Assembly: GCF_964275005.1 (NCBI RefSeq)
Contig: NC_092686.1
Location: forward strand, 48,843,627-48,907,626
Direction of reading: 5' to 3'
From: Diadema setosum
Lineage: Eukaryota > Echinodermata > Echinoidea > Diadematoida > Diadematidae
DNA length: 64,000 bases
The translations under genes and the position numbers were made by a program. Below are positions 33,149-45,453 of the stretch, piece by piece (the first letter of the stretch is position 1; the number at the start of each line of letters is the position of its first letter). Under the pieces are notes generated by a model. It ran no database searches and was not told where the DNA came from. It saw nothing but the letters and a program-made list of their open reading frames with translations.

Positions 33149-34468
33149 ATGTTCTGCGTTATTGCTAATCGACTCAACGCAGCATTTGACTCCCTTGATG
33201 ACGATGAACTCTTTGATTTGTTAAGACGCTCGCCTACAGAATCAAGAAGTCAGATCAATTCACGTTCTTCCGCACTTTTTGAAAACCTCGTTGCCAATAA
33301 TGTTAATTTTTCTTCTAATGATTTGTTTAATGGATTTGACTTTGAACATGATTCCACTTTAATCTCCTCCAAATATGTTACGGTTGATCAATTTAAAGAT
33401 TTTGTGAAAGATTTTTCAGAAAGTATATTTTCTATAGTACATTTGAATATTAGGAGTATGAATAAGCATTTTGATGAATTACAGGTATTGTTAGATAATC
33501 AAAACAAACAACAAATATCTGTTATAGGTTTAACAGAAACATGGTTATCATCTGATATTAATTTACCGTATGCATTGAATGGTTATGATTTGATTGTAAA
33601 TAATAGAGTGAATAGGACCGGCGGCGGGGTTGCGATTTATTTATCTAATGAATTTGATTTTGATACTTGTGATGATTTAAATATAATGAATGATATAATA
33701 GAGTCTTTATTTGTTGAAATTTCCATCCCTCAAAGTAAAAATATTATAGTTGGTGTTGTTTATAGAACCCCAAATTCCAGTTCTAAAGATTTCTTAGATA
33801 GTATTACAAATTTATTAAAAAGCCCTCGTTTTGTTAATAAATGCATTTATATAATGGGTGACTTTAATATTGATTTGATTAAGAGTGATGATAATACGTC
33901 ACAAGAATTTCTTGAATTATTTTTGTCATCCTCTTTTTTGCCATTAATTTCCAAACCTACATGTGTTACAAATCATTCTGCCACCCTCCTTGATAATATT
34001 TTTACTAATTCTTTACAAGTTTTGAGTTCTTCTATAATTTTGTCCGATATGACCGATCACTTTCCAGTTGTAACATGCTGTGATCTTAAACATTCGGTTA
34101 ATAAGTCTTATTTTCCTTCATTTAGACGTAGAGCCACACCAGAAAATTTAGCTAGTCTTGATGCTTGTTTAGATAGGGTTGATTGGTCAAGTGTTTGTGA
34201 TACTGATGATGTTAATGTATCATTTGATAATTTTATGGAGATAATCAATAAGCATTTAGATGATTATATTCCTAAATTAAAAGATAAGTCAGTAAATTAT
34301 AAAACAACACCTAAACTTCCATGGATTTCGAAATCTCTCCTCCGTTCAATTAACAGGAAAAATAGGTTGTATTATAGATTCAAAATGAAAAAAACTGAGG
34401 AGTCAAAAAATAAATATCATCATATAAGAATATTTTTATTAAGGTCATACGATCTGAAAAGCGGAAAT
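33149..34468 (+). pseudogene. Non-LTR element: apurinic-like endonuclease region
   Basis: The frame shows the APE-type endonuclease blocks in order: VHLNIRSMNKHFDEL, GLTETWLSSD (catalytic Glu), GGGVAIYL, VGVVYRTPNSS, IMGDFNIDL (Asp/Asn), SATLLDNIFTN and SDMTDHFPVV (Asp-His). This enzyme nicks target DNA to prime reverse transcription. About 100 residues of leader precede it; no separate ORF1 was identified. The frame continues into the linker before RT and is cut at 34476 by a DNA transposon, after which the listed reading is transposon sequence. It is AT-rich, unlike the aldolase exons. Confidence 0.9.
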
Positions 34469-34476
34469 ATTATACC

Positions 34477-37400
34477 CAGGGCTGCACACTAACCCATTTT
34501 TTCTGCCGGTCCGACATGTCTCTGTCGGACCGGTAGATGCCCCATTTTACCATTTTTTACCGGTCTGAACAGAAAACTTACCGGTCAACAACGGCAACCT
34601 AAAAAAAAACATTAAATTACTTGCAAACTTATTTTCTTGCTTTTATGGACGTATACCCCCCCCCCCCCATGTACATTTTACTGATTAATATCTTTTTAAA
34701 CTTGAATTATTTATTGCACAAGAAAAAAAAATGAGAAAAAAAATAGAATGTTTGTTCGTGAATTACAGTGTAAAATGATAATGAAAAAAAAAATCAGATT
34801 GTATCATGCGTTTGTGACTTTTCTAAACATCGGCGCACGAACTTGCTGCATAACCGTGATTTAATGAATTATTTTAGCTGTGATATTTTCTGATGCACGA
34901 GCTACAAGGGGTTCTTTATTTTTCTTTCGACACTCTCTTCGCATTTGTGCATGCGTTCTGAAAGGTACACGACATGCAGGGCCGAATTCGCAATCCTCTT
35001 TGCGCCCATTTCTACCTCAAATATCAGCGGGATTGTGACGATTTCATGAATTACTTCGGCTGTAACATTTTATGATGCACGCGCCAAAAGGGGTGAAAAT
35101 GTGTCCTTTATTTTTTGCCGATATAAACTCTTCGAATTTCGTAAGTGCGTTCTTAAAAGATGTACCACACGGCCGAATTCATGATACTTTTTGCGCCTAT
35201 TTTAACCTCAAATATCAGCGGGATTGTGACGATTTCATGAATTACTTCGGCTGTAATCTTTTATGATTCATGCGCCAAAAGGGGTTGAAAATGTGTCCTT
35301 TATTTTTTCCCGATAAACTCTTCGAATTTCGTAAGTGCGTTCTTAAAAGATGTTCCACACCGCCGAATTCATGATACTTTTTGCGCCTATATTTCTACCT
35401 CAAATATCAGCGGGATTGTGACGATTTTATGAATTACTTCGGCTGTAATCTTTTATGATTCACGCGCCAAAAGGGGTTGGAAAATGTGTCCTTTTATTTT
35501 TTCCCGATAAACTCTTCGAATTTCGTAAGTGCGTTCTTAAAAGATGTTCCACACCGCCGAATTCATGATACTTTTTGCACCTATTTCTACCTCAAACAAA
35601 TTATCAGCGGAATTGTGGCAATTTCATGAATTACTTCGGGTGTAACTTTTTGTGATCTCATGCACGCACCAGCTAAAATGGTTGAAAATGCGTTCTTTAT
35701 TTTTCTCCCCACAATCTCTTCGCATTCCGTACATAAAGGTATACGACACGGCCGAATTCACGATCCTTTTTGCGCCTATTTCTACCTCAAATATCAGCGG
35801 GATTGCGATGATTTCATGAATAACTTCGGCTGTATTCTTTCATGATGAACGCGCCAAAAGGGGTTGAAAATGTGTCCTTTATTTTTTCCCGATAAACTCT
35901 TCGAATTTCGTAAGTGCGTTCTTAAAAGATGTATGTGTACCACACAGCCGAATTCATGATACTTTTTGCGCCTATTTCTACCTCAAATATCAGCGGGATT
36001 GTGACGATTTCATGAATTATTTCGGCTGTAATCTTTTATGATTCACGCGCCAAAAGGGGTTGAAAATGTGTCCTTTTATCTTCTCCCGATAAACTCTTCG
36101 AATTTCGTAAGTGCGTTCTTAAAAGATGTTCCACACCGCCGAATTCATGATACTTTTTGCGCCTATTTCTACCTCAAATATATCAGCGGAATTGTGACGA
36201 TTTCATGAATTACTTCGGGTGTAATCTTTTGTTATCCACGCACCAGCTAGAATGGTTGAAAATGCGTTCTTTATTTTTCTCCCCATAATCTCTTCGCGTT
36301 TCGTACATAAAGGTATACGACACGGCCGAATTCACGATCCTTTTTGCGTCTATTTCTACCTCAGATATCAGCGGGATTGCGATGATTTCATGAATTACTT
36401 CGGCTGTAATCTTTTATGATGAACGCGCCAATATGGGTTGAAAATGTGTCCTTTATTTTTTTCTCTTCGCATTTCGTAACTGCGTTCTTAAAAGATATAC
36501 GCCAAGACCAAAAATCATAATTCTTTTTGCGCCTATTGTCTCCTCAAACTTCAACGGGATTGCGATGATTTTATGAATTATTATTCGGCTATAATCTTTA
36601 TGATGCACGCGCCAAAACGGGTTGAAAATGTGTCCTGTATGTTTTTCCCAATAATCTCTTCACATATCGTATACATGCGTTCTTAAAAGGTAGGCCTATA
36701 CGACACGGCCGAATTCACGGTCCTTTTAGCGCCTATTTCTACATCAAATATCAGCGGGATTGCGATATTTCGTTAATTATTTCGGCTGTAATCTTTTGTG
36801 ATACACGCGACAGAAGGGTTGAAAATAAGTTCTTTATTTTTCTCCCGATAATCTCTTCACATTTGTGAATGCGTTTTCAAAATTATACACTGCACGCAGG
36901 GCCGAATTCGAAATTCTTTTGCGCCTATTATTGTTTACTCAAATTTCAACGGGATTGCGATAATTTCATGAATTACTCTTTGGCTGTAATCTATATGATG
37001 CAAGCGCCAAAAGGGGTTGAAAATGTGTACATTATTTTTATCCCGCTAATCTACTACCATTTAGTACATGCGTTGTTAAAAGGTATACGACACGGCCGAA
37101 TTCAGGATCCTTTTTGCGTCTATTTCTACCTCAAATATCAGCGGGATTGTGGCGAATTCATGAATTACTTCGGATGTAATCTTTTGTAATGCACGCACCA
37201 GAAGGGTAAAAATGTGTCCTTTATTTTTCTCCCGATAATCTCGTTGCATTTGTGCATGCGTTTTTGATAACCGACACGGCATGCAGGACTGGATTCAAGA
37301 TCTTTTTTGCGCCTATTTATTTCCTCAAATTTCAACGGGTTTGCGTTGATTTCATGAATTGTTATTCGGCTGTAATCTTTTATGATGCACGCACCAAATT

Positions 37401-38305
37401 AATATGTCCTTATTTTGTTTTCTCCTCTATAATCTCTTCGCATTTCGTACTTGTATGAGCTTTTGAAAGGTGTACGACGCGGCCGAATTCATGATCCTTT
37501 TTGGGACGATTTCTACCTGAAATATGTAAGCGGGACTGCGATGATTAATTCATGATTTTTTTTTTCTCCCTTGTATTATCTCTTTACATTTTTTAAGGGC
37601 CGATTTCGTGATCCTTTTCGCGCCTATCTTCATTATGAGACCATTCTGAACGAATAAAAATATTCATTTACTGTATCGCTGAATATAGAATATGTTTTTA
37701 CTTTTTCTAGAAATCGGCACAAGTAAAAAAGTTCTAACATGTCAACTGCCACGCAGCTGCGAAGCCGGGATCGGATCGATCTTGCGTTAAAAAAAAAAAA
37801 AATCATGAGTAAAATGACCCAGAAATGCGTGCGCTTCTATCAATGCTTCTTGTCTGGCATGACCGCCGATCGCAAGCAAACGAACAAACAAAACGGGATC
37901 GGGGAAACAATCCATGCATTTCAACAGTTACATTGTACCGTACATCCTTTGCATGTATTGCATAGCATGGCAGTGCGTGAGCAGCGCCAATGCGCAAGCG
38001 AGCGCGAATAACTGGTCGACTGCTAGTAAGTGCTCAAAACTAATATACAATTGTATGTTTACTTTACAAATTGCACCGGTAGACATATTCGAAAACTTGC
38101 GTAAAACGTGTTGAACAATGCGATATCTTGCATTCTGTTTCTTCCTGATCGGGGCTGATCTTTTTCTTTCTACTGACCCCGCCAATGCTTTTTTTTTTTA
38201 CTGGTCATGTCGGACCGGTAACTTGTGGATTTCCTGAAAAGTTACCGGTCCGACAGTGACTTTTGCCGGTCTTGACCGTCGGACCGGCGCCAGTGTGCAG
38301 CCCTG
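34477..38305. mobile_element. TIR transposon carrying a satellite array
   Basis: Ends are CAGGGCTGCACACT and its exact complement AGTGTGCAGCCCTG. A 7-bp target duplication TTATACC flanks it (34470-34476 and 38306-38312). Subterminal blocks repeat GTCGGACCGG at both ends. The inside is mainly a 190-bp satellite and encodes no recognisable transposase, so it is non-autonomous. The CA...TG ends with a 7-bp duplication suit the P superfamily (7-8 bp) at least as well as hAT (8 bp). Confidence 0.88.
34885..37640 (+). repeat. Satellite array, about 190-bp unit, about 14 copies
   Basis: Each unit holds CGACACGGCCGAATTCA, TTTTTGCGCCTATTTCTACC, CAAATATCAGCGGGATTG, ATGAATTACTTCGGCTGTAA and GCGCCAAAAGGGGTTGAAAA. 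GCCGAATTC occurs near 34981, 35171, 35353, 35558, 35752, 35949, 36138, 36325, 36706, 36900 and 37096. Short ORFs inside are parts of the unit and not genes. Confidence 0.9.
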
Positions 38306-38312
38306 TTATACC

Positions 38313-39176
38313 ATTCAGATAGAAAAATATAAACATGACGTGAAGAATACATGGAAGATATTAAAGCAGGCCATGAATATATCAAAAAAGAAATATAATA
38401 TTACAAAAATAAGATTTGATAATAAAATTGTTGAAGATCCTGGTGATATAGCAAATATTTTTAATTCTTATTTTTCAATGATTGGAGAGAATCTGGCAAA
38501 AGAAGTACCGCAGTCCGATACGCATTTTGCAAAATTTTTAGGTCAATCCAATCCCAGTTCTATTTTCTTAGCTCCAACTACGAAATATGAAATAATAGAC
38601 ATTGTTACTGCAATGAATGATAAACGAAGTGCCGGTTATGATGATATAAGTAATTTTATCATAAAGGGAATCATATTTTCTATTGCTGATCCACTTTCTC
38701 ATATTTTTAATAAATCCATAATACATGGTGTTTTTCCTGATTGTATGAAAATTGCTAAGGTGTGTCCTTTATTCAAAAAAGGAGACAGTTTTGATATAAG
38801 TAATTATAGACCTATTTCTCTACTTTCATCCCTATCTAAGGTTTTGGAAAAATTGATATTTACAAGAACCATTAAATTTCTTAATTATTATAATGTTTTT
38901 ACGAATTCTCAATTTGGGTTTCGTCAAAAACATAGCACCATTCATGCTCTTTTGAAGTTTATTGATAACGCCGCACATACTATAGATGACCATTCCCATC
39001 TTGTTGGTATCTTCCTGGACTTCTCCAAGGCCTTCGATACAATTAATCACGAAATTTTACTTCATAAATTGTCTCATTATGGTATACGAGGGAAGGCCTT
39101 AGAGTGGTTCAGGAGTTACCTGCAAAACCGAAAACAATATGTATCTTTGAACGAGCACAGCTCTAGTCTTGATTAA
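38313..39176 (+). pseudogene. Non-LTR element: reverse transcriptase, N-terminal part
   Basis: The frame resumes after the transposon with a linker, then KRSAGYDDISNFIIKG (RT block 1), VCPLFKKGD, NYRPISLLSSLSKVLEKLI, QFGFRQKHST, FLDFSKAFDTINHEIL (first catalytic Asp) and WFRSYLQNRKQYV. It ends at a stop where the block leading to CAVPQG should continue, because of a one-base shift near 39165. The remainder is in the next frame. Confidence 0.92.
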
Positions 39177-40092
39177 ATGTGCCGTCCCTCAGGGTAGTAT
39201 ATTAGGACCTTTACTTTTCATCATTTACATAAATGATTTTTGTAGATCATCTGATATACTTTCTTTTATACTTTTTGCCGATGATACAAATATTTTTTTC
39301 TCCCACCAAAATCCAATTACTCTTGTCGATACTGTCAATTCTGAATTAAAAAAAGTGACTCAATGGATAAGAGCCAATAAGTTATCACTGAATCTTCAGA
39401 AAACTAACTATATGTTATTCAGTAAGTCTATAGAAGTTTTACGCACAGATATCATCTTTGATGACGTTCACTTAGAGCGTGTATCTCATACAAAGTTTCT
39501 CGGTATTACAGTGGACGATAAACTTTCGTGGAAGCCTCATATTATTAATATTAGTAAAATAATTTCGCGTAATATTGGTATTATTAATAGACTTAAATCT
39601 CATATCCCGTTGTCTTCTTTGCTGACGTTGTATTTTTCATTAATATTACCTTATTTAAATTATGGAATCTTAGCATGGGGTAGTGCCCATCAAACTTTAT
39701 TAGATAGATTATTGTTATTACAAAAAAAAGCACTTCGTATCATTTGTGGCGTTTCTCCATGTTCCCATGCAGATCCATTACTTGTTAGATATAAGATATT
39801 AAAAATCAAAGATTTGTTTTTCTTTCAGCTGGGACAGTTTATGTTTAATTATAACACAAATGCACTTCCCAGCATTTTTGATTCAATGTTTCCACGGAAT
39901 CAATCTTTTCATAATTATCCCACCAGGCGATCAAATGAGTTTCATTTACCCCTTCTGAGAACGTTATTGGCTCAAAATACATTTATATACACTGGCCCTA
40001 GATTTTGGAATTCTTTAAGTTGTGATATAAAAAATTCTTTATCTTTGAATTCGTTTAAGCGTAAGTTTTTTTTTTTTTTTTTTTTTTGTTGA
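39169..40092 (+). pseudogene. Non-LTR element: reverse transcriptase, C-terminal part
   Basis: Begins IKCAVPQGSILGPLLFIIYI, the block that should follow the preceding frame. It continues with LFADDTNIF (catalytic Asp pair), WIRANKLSLNLQKTN, KFLGITVDDKLSW, LNYGILAWGSAH, LQKKALRIICG and the C-terminal region ending near a poly-T run at about 40067. Apart from the upstream shift it has no internal stop, which suggests modest age. Confidence 0.92.
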
Positions 40093-40654
40093 ATTCATAT
40101 TAAGATATATACGATTTATTACTTAGCTGGTCTTTACAGCCTAAGGGTTCATCGTCAATCATTGATTTCATCATTGTGTATTTTTACATTATCTTATTTG
40201 TATAAACATTGCTCGGCTGATCGAGCTGAAACACCTCAATTCCCTCTTCTGATCCCGATGTTCAGCGTGTTGGTTTTTCCTTTCATTTCCTTTTTCTTTC
40301 TCTCCTTTCTTTCCATTATTCTTTTGTGTTTTATTACTGTCATGGTATACCCTACTGTAAAGTCATGTAATGTCTTGTGTTTCTACTGTCTTGTTCTCTC
40401 CTGTCTTTGTTAAAAAAAAAAAGTTTAATGTATTCAGAAGAATCCTTTGAGTGGTTCACAATTTACAAGCATGCTTTTCAGTGAACCTCTCAGTTCTTTC
40501 TCTTTTTTTTTCCTCCAAACATAACTTTGTATTTTGCCGGTATGCATGTATAATTTCGTATTTGTTAACCATTATCTACCATGTAAAGTCGAATACATGC
40601 CTATGTTATATCTTCTGATACATTTCGTGTTATGTTTGACGAAAAAGAAAGAAG

Positions 40655-40690
40655 GAATGAAATAAATGAAATGAAATGAAATGAAATTTT
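40655..40690 (+). repeat. (TGAAA)n tail of the non-LTR element
   Basis: GAAATAAATGAAATGAAATG pentamers close the 3' UTR, which is the expected 3' terminus of this element type. Confidence 0.8.
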
Positions 40691-40918
40691 GATTTCATTT
40701 TTGAATGATACACAGCACATTTCTTTTGGAAATCGGAAAGAAAGCCCTAAAATGTGACTGAACTGTAGATGATCTGCAAGGAAGAATGGCCCACACTTCC
40801 AGTGAGTCTATGTACAAGAAGCTGATACATTTTTTGTATGTACAACTGCCCATCGTATTGAAAGAAAATAAAGGCAGTAGCACAAAGTTTCAGGATTGAT
40901 GAGCGTACACACGAATAA

Positions 40919-41485
40919 TTCAAAGGACAAGTCCACCTTCATATACATGTGGAATGAGTGAATGCAGCAATATTAGTAGAACACATCAGTGAAAGTTTGG
41001 GGAAAATCGGACAATCCGTTCAAAAGTTATGAATTTTTAAAGTATCTGCGTAGTCACTGCTGGATGAGAAGACTACTACAGTGCATGATGTCATATGCGT
41101 ACAACCATATAAAGAAAATAAAAAGAGAATTTCACAAAAATTTACTTTTTTAATAAAGCGCACATTTCTTCGACTTGTTACTGACATATGTTAAGGGTAA
41201 TATTATTTCCTCTGCCTTCTGAAAGAGAGAAGTCAAGTGTTCTTTTGTTATGCGAGAAAAGTGAAAATATGTTGATTTTCTTTATTCTTTCTTTATATCG
41301 TTGTACTCATGTGACATCGCAAGCTATAGTAGTCTTCTCATCCAGCCTTGAGTGAGCAGAAACTTCAAAAATTCTAAACTTTTGAATGGATTGTCCGATT
41401 TTCCTCAAACTCTCAATGATGTGTTATACTAATATTGCTGCATTCACTCAACCCACATGTCTATGAAGGTGAACTTGTCCTTTAA
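40919..41485. mobile_element. Palindromic MITE A, copy 1 (TTAA type)
   Basis: Long inverted arms start CAAAGGACAAGTCCACCTTC and end GGTGAACTTGTCCTTTAA. Shared words include AATCGGACAATCCGTTCAAA and GATGAGAAGACTACTACAGT. It ends at TTAA on the right and the mutated TTCA on the left. TTAA sites suit piggyBac or Kolobok mobilisation. About 567 bp, no ORF. Confidence 0.85.
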
Positions 41486-41592
41486 AACGCGTTATGCCCT
41501 TTTTTTTTTAAATGTACGTGGTGGCAAACAAGCTTGGGCTATCGTTGGGTGTTGTAAAAAACGGTTTGCCTTCTCAATGTTGATACATGTTC

Positions 41593-41752
41593 AGTGGCGG
41601 ATCCAGAGGGGGGCGCAAGAGGCGCACGCCCCCCCCCCTTTATTTATCGTTTAAAAAAAAGAAAAAAAGAAAAGAAATGAAACCCGGAAGTGGCACCAGA
41701 AATATTAGTTACGCCCCCCCCCCCTTTACAAAATTCCTGGATCCGCCCCTGC
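41593..41752. mobile_element. GGATCC-type MITE, copy 3
   Basis: CAGTGGCGGATCCAGAGGGG at the left and AATTCCTGGATCCGCCCCTG at the right form inverted ends around C- and A-rich tracts. Confidence 0.8.
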
Positions 41753-41864
41753 ATGTTGTCACTTTATCTATGTTTGTGTCGCTTGTGTTAGTCGCATTTC
41801 ACACAAGAAAATTTTTGATTATCTTGACGTACGTCTACATTTTAACACACCCATGTCACTTTCT

Positions 41865-42326
41865 TTAAAGGGAACCCAAACCCAAAGAGCGATGTGGATT
41901 GAGTGAAAGCAGCAACATTAGCACAAAACATCAGTTAAAGAATGAGGAAAATCGGTCAATCAATGAAAACAGTTATGAATTTCTAGAGTTTTGGTGTTGG
42001 AACCGCTGGATGAGGAGACTACTAGAGGTTATGACGTCATGTGTGGACAACAATAAAAAAATATAAAGGGAATTCCACAAAAATTCATTTTTCATGAAAG
42101 TTACACATTCCAACAACTTGGTACAGACATATATGTTAGGGTAGCAATTATTCCCTCTACTTTCTGAAAGCGGTTAGTCAAGTGCTTTTTCATTACACCA
42201 AAACTTTAGAAATTTATAAAGTTTGCATCGATTGTCCGATTTTCCTTAAACTTTCACTGTTGTGTTCTACTAATGTTACTGCTTTCACTCAATCCACATT
42301 GCTCTTTAGGTTTGGGTTCCCTTTAA
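41865..42326. mobile_element. Palindromic MITE B (TTAA type), complete
   Basis: TTAAAGGGAACCCAAACC at the left and GGTTTGGGTTCCCTTTAA at the right, with arms sharing ATGTGGATTGAGTGAAAGCA. It is related in layout and inner words (AATCGG, GATGAG.AGACTACTA) to MITE A, so both probably used one transposase. Confidence 0.85.
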
Positions 42327-42329
42327 CTC

Positions 42330-43240
42330 TAAAAAGACTGGAGGCCTTTACGTTCCACGTCGAAATATGCTGCGATATTTGTAACACCTAACGATTTCGC
42401 GCTGTTGTTTCATGCTTTTTTTTTTCTTTTTTTTTTGAAACAGTTTTGGGCAAGTTTTGATGTCAGATTGCATGACCGCATGTACGATTTCAGAGTTACG
42501 TCACGTTATCACATGGCATGCCTAGAAAAATTCGATATTTTACATTCGTTTGTGTGTAAAGTCAATGGCAACTTGAATGTATTACAGAAAGGCCTGCTGT
42601 TTATAAACTTTACTTTCATTGAATTCTTTTACAGCATTTACTGTCGTTTGTGAATACTCTTCTAGATCATAAAACAATAAGATACATAAGATTAAACAAA
42701 AGAAATACATAAGAAATCAAAAACAAAGAAATGCATATGGACATAATGCGGACAGTAGAATGCATGCATATATTCTTAATTATGCTATGTTCAGATTAGT
42801 AGAGCTTGCTTGTCCTTTTTTTTTTTTTGGGGGGGGGGGTCGATCAAGTTTGCTTTGGATCATTCCATATCGAGATCTGCAATAAAAAGTGCCAAAACAT
42901 AACATTTGTCTACATGTGTACTTATTTAGTAATGTGCATGGTACTTTGCATATGTACGTGTATAACATAATTCAAACATTAAATGACACAATTTAACAAA
43001 GAACACCTTCTTCTTACATATAACATTTATTTGAAACATTTAATTGTATTTCAAAACATCTACATTGCACTCGGGAGTCAGGCAAGTGCGCAACGTACGT
43101 TTCTGAGCTCCCGGTTACTATTATAGAGATTATTTTCTGATTTTTACTGATTTTTACCCCAGAAAACATGTTTCCTTGACCTGAAATACCACCGTGAGCT
43201 ATTTGTATCAACATTGTCTGGATTGTGTGTTCTGATCTCA
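42330..43240. other. Intergenic, nothing recognised
   Basis: Contains poly-T/poly-G tracts near 42420 and 42818. No gene supported. Confidence 0.5.
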
Positions 43241-43793
43241 GGTAGTTTGTCTAATGTTTCTGTGGAATACTGATCAGTTCATACTCGGGACTCACGTACT
43301 GGCTGTACCGCTATTGCTTCAACGTGCCGTACATTGCCGTAAGTAGTACCTACCACTGAACTGCTACGAATGCTTCACGTCTGTTCAACAGCTATTGTTT
43401 TGACTCGATGTGCTTCGTCACGTTGTTTTCTATAGAGAATAAGTCGTGAGGCAATAATTCGTAGTATAGATATACATGTACAGCATCAGTTTGAGGATGC
43501 ATCTAAGTCAACATTCTAAACCTTCAAAGATCAGGCACCTATCTTATGAGAATCTGCACTCAATGCCATTTTGATAGATCTTATGAATGAGAATGAGATA
43601 CGCGTTTTATAACAGATTTGACCCCGAGCTTTCTCCACATGATCAAACATTTACATCATCGTTGATTGTTATTGATATACATGTATTACTTTCCGCCGTG
43701 ATATAGCTCATCAGGTCCCTGCTGACTGATTTTCCATGCACTTCATATTACAGTGTACACTGTATTACCACTTCGGCCGCTATTATTGTTGCA

Positions 43794-43940
43794 ATGACGC
43801 AAGATAGAGTCCAAGCCCGGATTGACGAGGCATTGCAGTCTTTTGCTGAAAGCGATTCCTTCTTTCAACTAATCCGTAAAGCTGTCCGTGAATCAGTGAA
43901 GGCCGAGATGTCCGTCGTCACGGAGCGTCATACCGAGTGA
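43794..43940 (+). CDS. Small ORF, 48 residues, possible ORF1 remnant
   Basis: ATG at 43794 to TGA at 43940. Charged and probably helical, with ARIDEALQSFAES and RKAVRESVKAEM segments. It has no recognised domain. Its place about 770 bp before the endonuclease start suits the N-terminus of a non-LTR ORF1, which often has a coiled coil; chance is possible. Confidence 0.35.
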   Translation: MTQDRVQARIDEALQSFAESDSFFQLIRKAVRESVKAEMSVVTERHTE

Positions 43941-44707
43941 GGAAACTTGTCATCTCCAAGCGACGAGCGCTGAAGGGATCCAACATGGGAATGTAAAGTT
44001 CTTTCATCCTGGACATCGGATGGAAGAGTAATCGCTCTGCTTCCTGCTACTGGAGGAGACAATCAAACGGGTCATTAACTCAGAAAGTGACTTAGACTTA
44101 ATAAATGATCATAACTTTTCCCTGTATATGCTGACACCTATTCAACTCATGCATAATGAGAATCCAACTTTGGTAAAACCTGCTATTTTGGTATATACTA
44201 CAGCAATATTAGTGTACATGGTTATAATGATGCATTCTCCTTATATACATTGTACTGCAGTCGTTTTCATAATAAGTCCTATCTTCTGCCGGTAATTTTT
44301 ACTTCACACAGGTACATGTACAGTGTAATTTGATTTTTTTTTTCTTTTCATTCATTATTGCATTGATTCATTATAAAAGTTGTTTGACATTTTCATGACT
44401 CTAAAATACCCTTGTGTATTATGTGCCAAATCAGTAAAAAAAACCAAAACAACAACAACAACAACAATAAAACAATCAGAGAGGACTACACTTTACTTCA
44501 TGTTTTGCTTGGGTGCACACTACTTGTGCGGGAATAATAAAGAACAATAGGATGATATCCATTACTCATTTATCAATTGGAGATGCACAAAATGCATTTT
44601 CCAGTACTGTCCCTTCGTCCTCAATTTACTTAACCCAAGAAGAAATTTACTAATAAAGTATTTACTGAACGAAATGTGGATACTAGTGAAAGCAATTTGC
44701 CATATCT

Positions 44708-44963
44708 ATGAGGTATGACCAATTTGACGATTTCAAATGCATTCATCTGAATGTTCGTAGTTTATATCGAAATACTGATGAAATCAAACTGTTATTGTAT
44801 GACAATTACATTCATATTTTAGCCTTAAATGAGACTTTATCATACAGTGTATTGGATGAAACCAGTAGTGACGAGTTAAAGATTGAAGATTATGACTTGA
44901 TTCGTAAGGATCGAAACTGCAGGAAACGATCTAAGATACAGTGTATTTCCAATGTATAAATCT
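44708..44963 (+). pseudogene. Endonuclease N-terminus fused to RT fragment
   Basis: KCIHLNVRSLYRNTDEIKLL and ILALNETL match the first two APE-endonuclease blocks, then EDYDLIRKDRNCRK. Before the frame stops, another frame reads VFPMYKSGN, an RT block that normally lies hundreds of residues later. The junction near 44935 marks the internal deletion. Confidence 0.8.
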
Positions 44964-44971
44964 GGTAATAA

Positions 44972-45269
44972 GGGTGTACGTCACGAGACCGACACCTATG
45001 AGTCATACAGCCCACGGGTCATACAGCTCACGAGTCATACAACCCATTATTTCGACACTAAGCTAACAAGGCCCACGAGACCGACACCCGTGTTGTATCT
45101 GTCGAACTCATGGGCTGTTTTTACCTAGTGTCGAACACATGGGCTTTATTTGCTTAGTGTCGAACTCATGGGCTGTATGACTCGTGAGCTGTAGGACTCA
45201 TGAACCCGTTTTCAATGTCTAACTCGTGGGCTGTATGACCCGTGGGTGTCGGTCTAGTGGGATGACCCC
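44972..45269. mobile_element. MITE with perfect 8-bp target duplication
   Basis: Flanked by GGTAATAA at 44964-44971 and 45270-45277. The inverted ends are GGGTGTACGTCACGAGACCG and the complement of GGGGTCATCCCACTAGACCG. Both continue with ACACC. The arms are built from repeated TCATACAGCCCACG and TAGTGTCGAACTCATGGGCT words. The 8-bp duplication suits hAT or a similar superfamily. Confidence 0.9.
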
Positions 45270-45277
45270 GGTAATAA

Positions 45278-45453
45278 AACATCTGCCAACAATTCAATAG
45301 GCCCATTTCTATACTACCATCTGCATACAAGGTTATAGAAAAGCTTGTTCAAGTTCAGCTGTCAAATTATTTAAAATGTAACAACATTCTGTCTAAAGCT
45401 CAATCAGGGTTCAGAAAAACAAAAAATCATTCAACAATTTCTGCTTTACTCTA
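45278..45453 (+). pseudogene. RT fragment resuming after the MITE
   Basis: Reads PISILPSAYKVIEKLVQ and LSKAQSGFRKTKNHST, the RT blocks that follow the YKSGNKTSANN motif across the MITE. It ends at a stop and has no catalytic block. Confidence 0.8.

Larger units (their letters stand above)
32790..40690 (+). mobile_element. CR1/L2-like non-LTR retrotransposon, interrupted
   Basis: Endonuclease frame (33149-34468), RT frames (38313-40092), an AT-rich 3' UTR and a TGAAA tail (about 40655-40690) lie in order on the plus strand. The 3.8-kb transposon at 34477-38305 splits the coding region, and a frameshift near 39165 breaks the RT. The 5' end is uncertain. The FADDTN box and GPLLFIIYINDF block suit the CR1/L2/Crack/Daphne group. 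Confidence 0.88.

Noticed and set aside
32911..33168. 85-residue hydrophobic ORF before the endonuclease frame
   Set aside because: It could look like a small membrane protein, but it sits in the probable 5' region of the non-LTR element and overlaps the next frame. No evidence of a separate product.
36869..37189. 106-residue ORF and similar short ORFs at 35072 and 35660
   Set aside because: They are parts of the 190-bp satellite unit and recur wherever the unit stays open by chance.
34885..37640. CRISPR-like array
   Set aside because: Units are about 190 bp and contiguous, with no short repeat/unique spacer alternation, in an animal-type genome.
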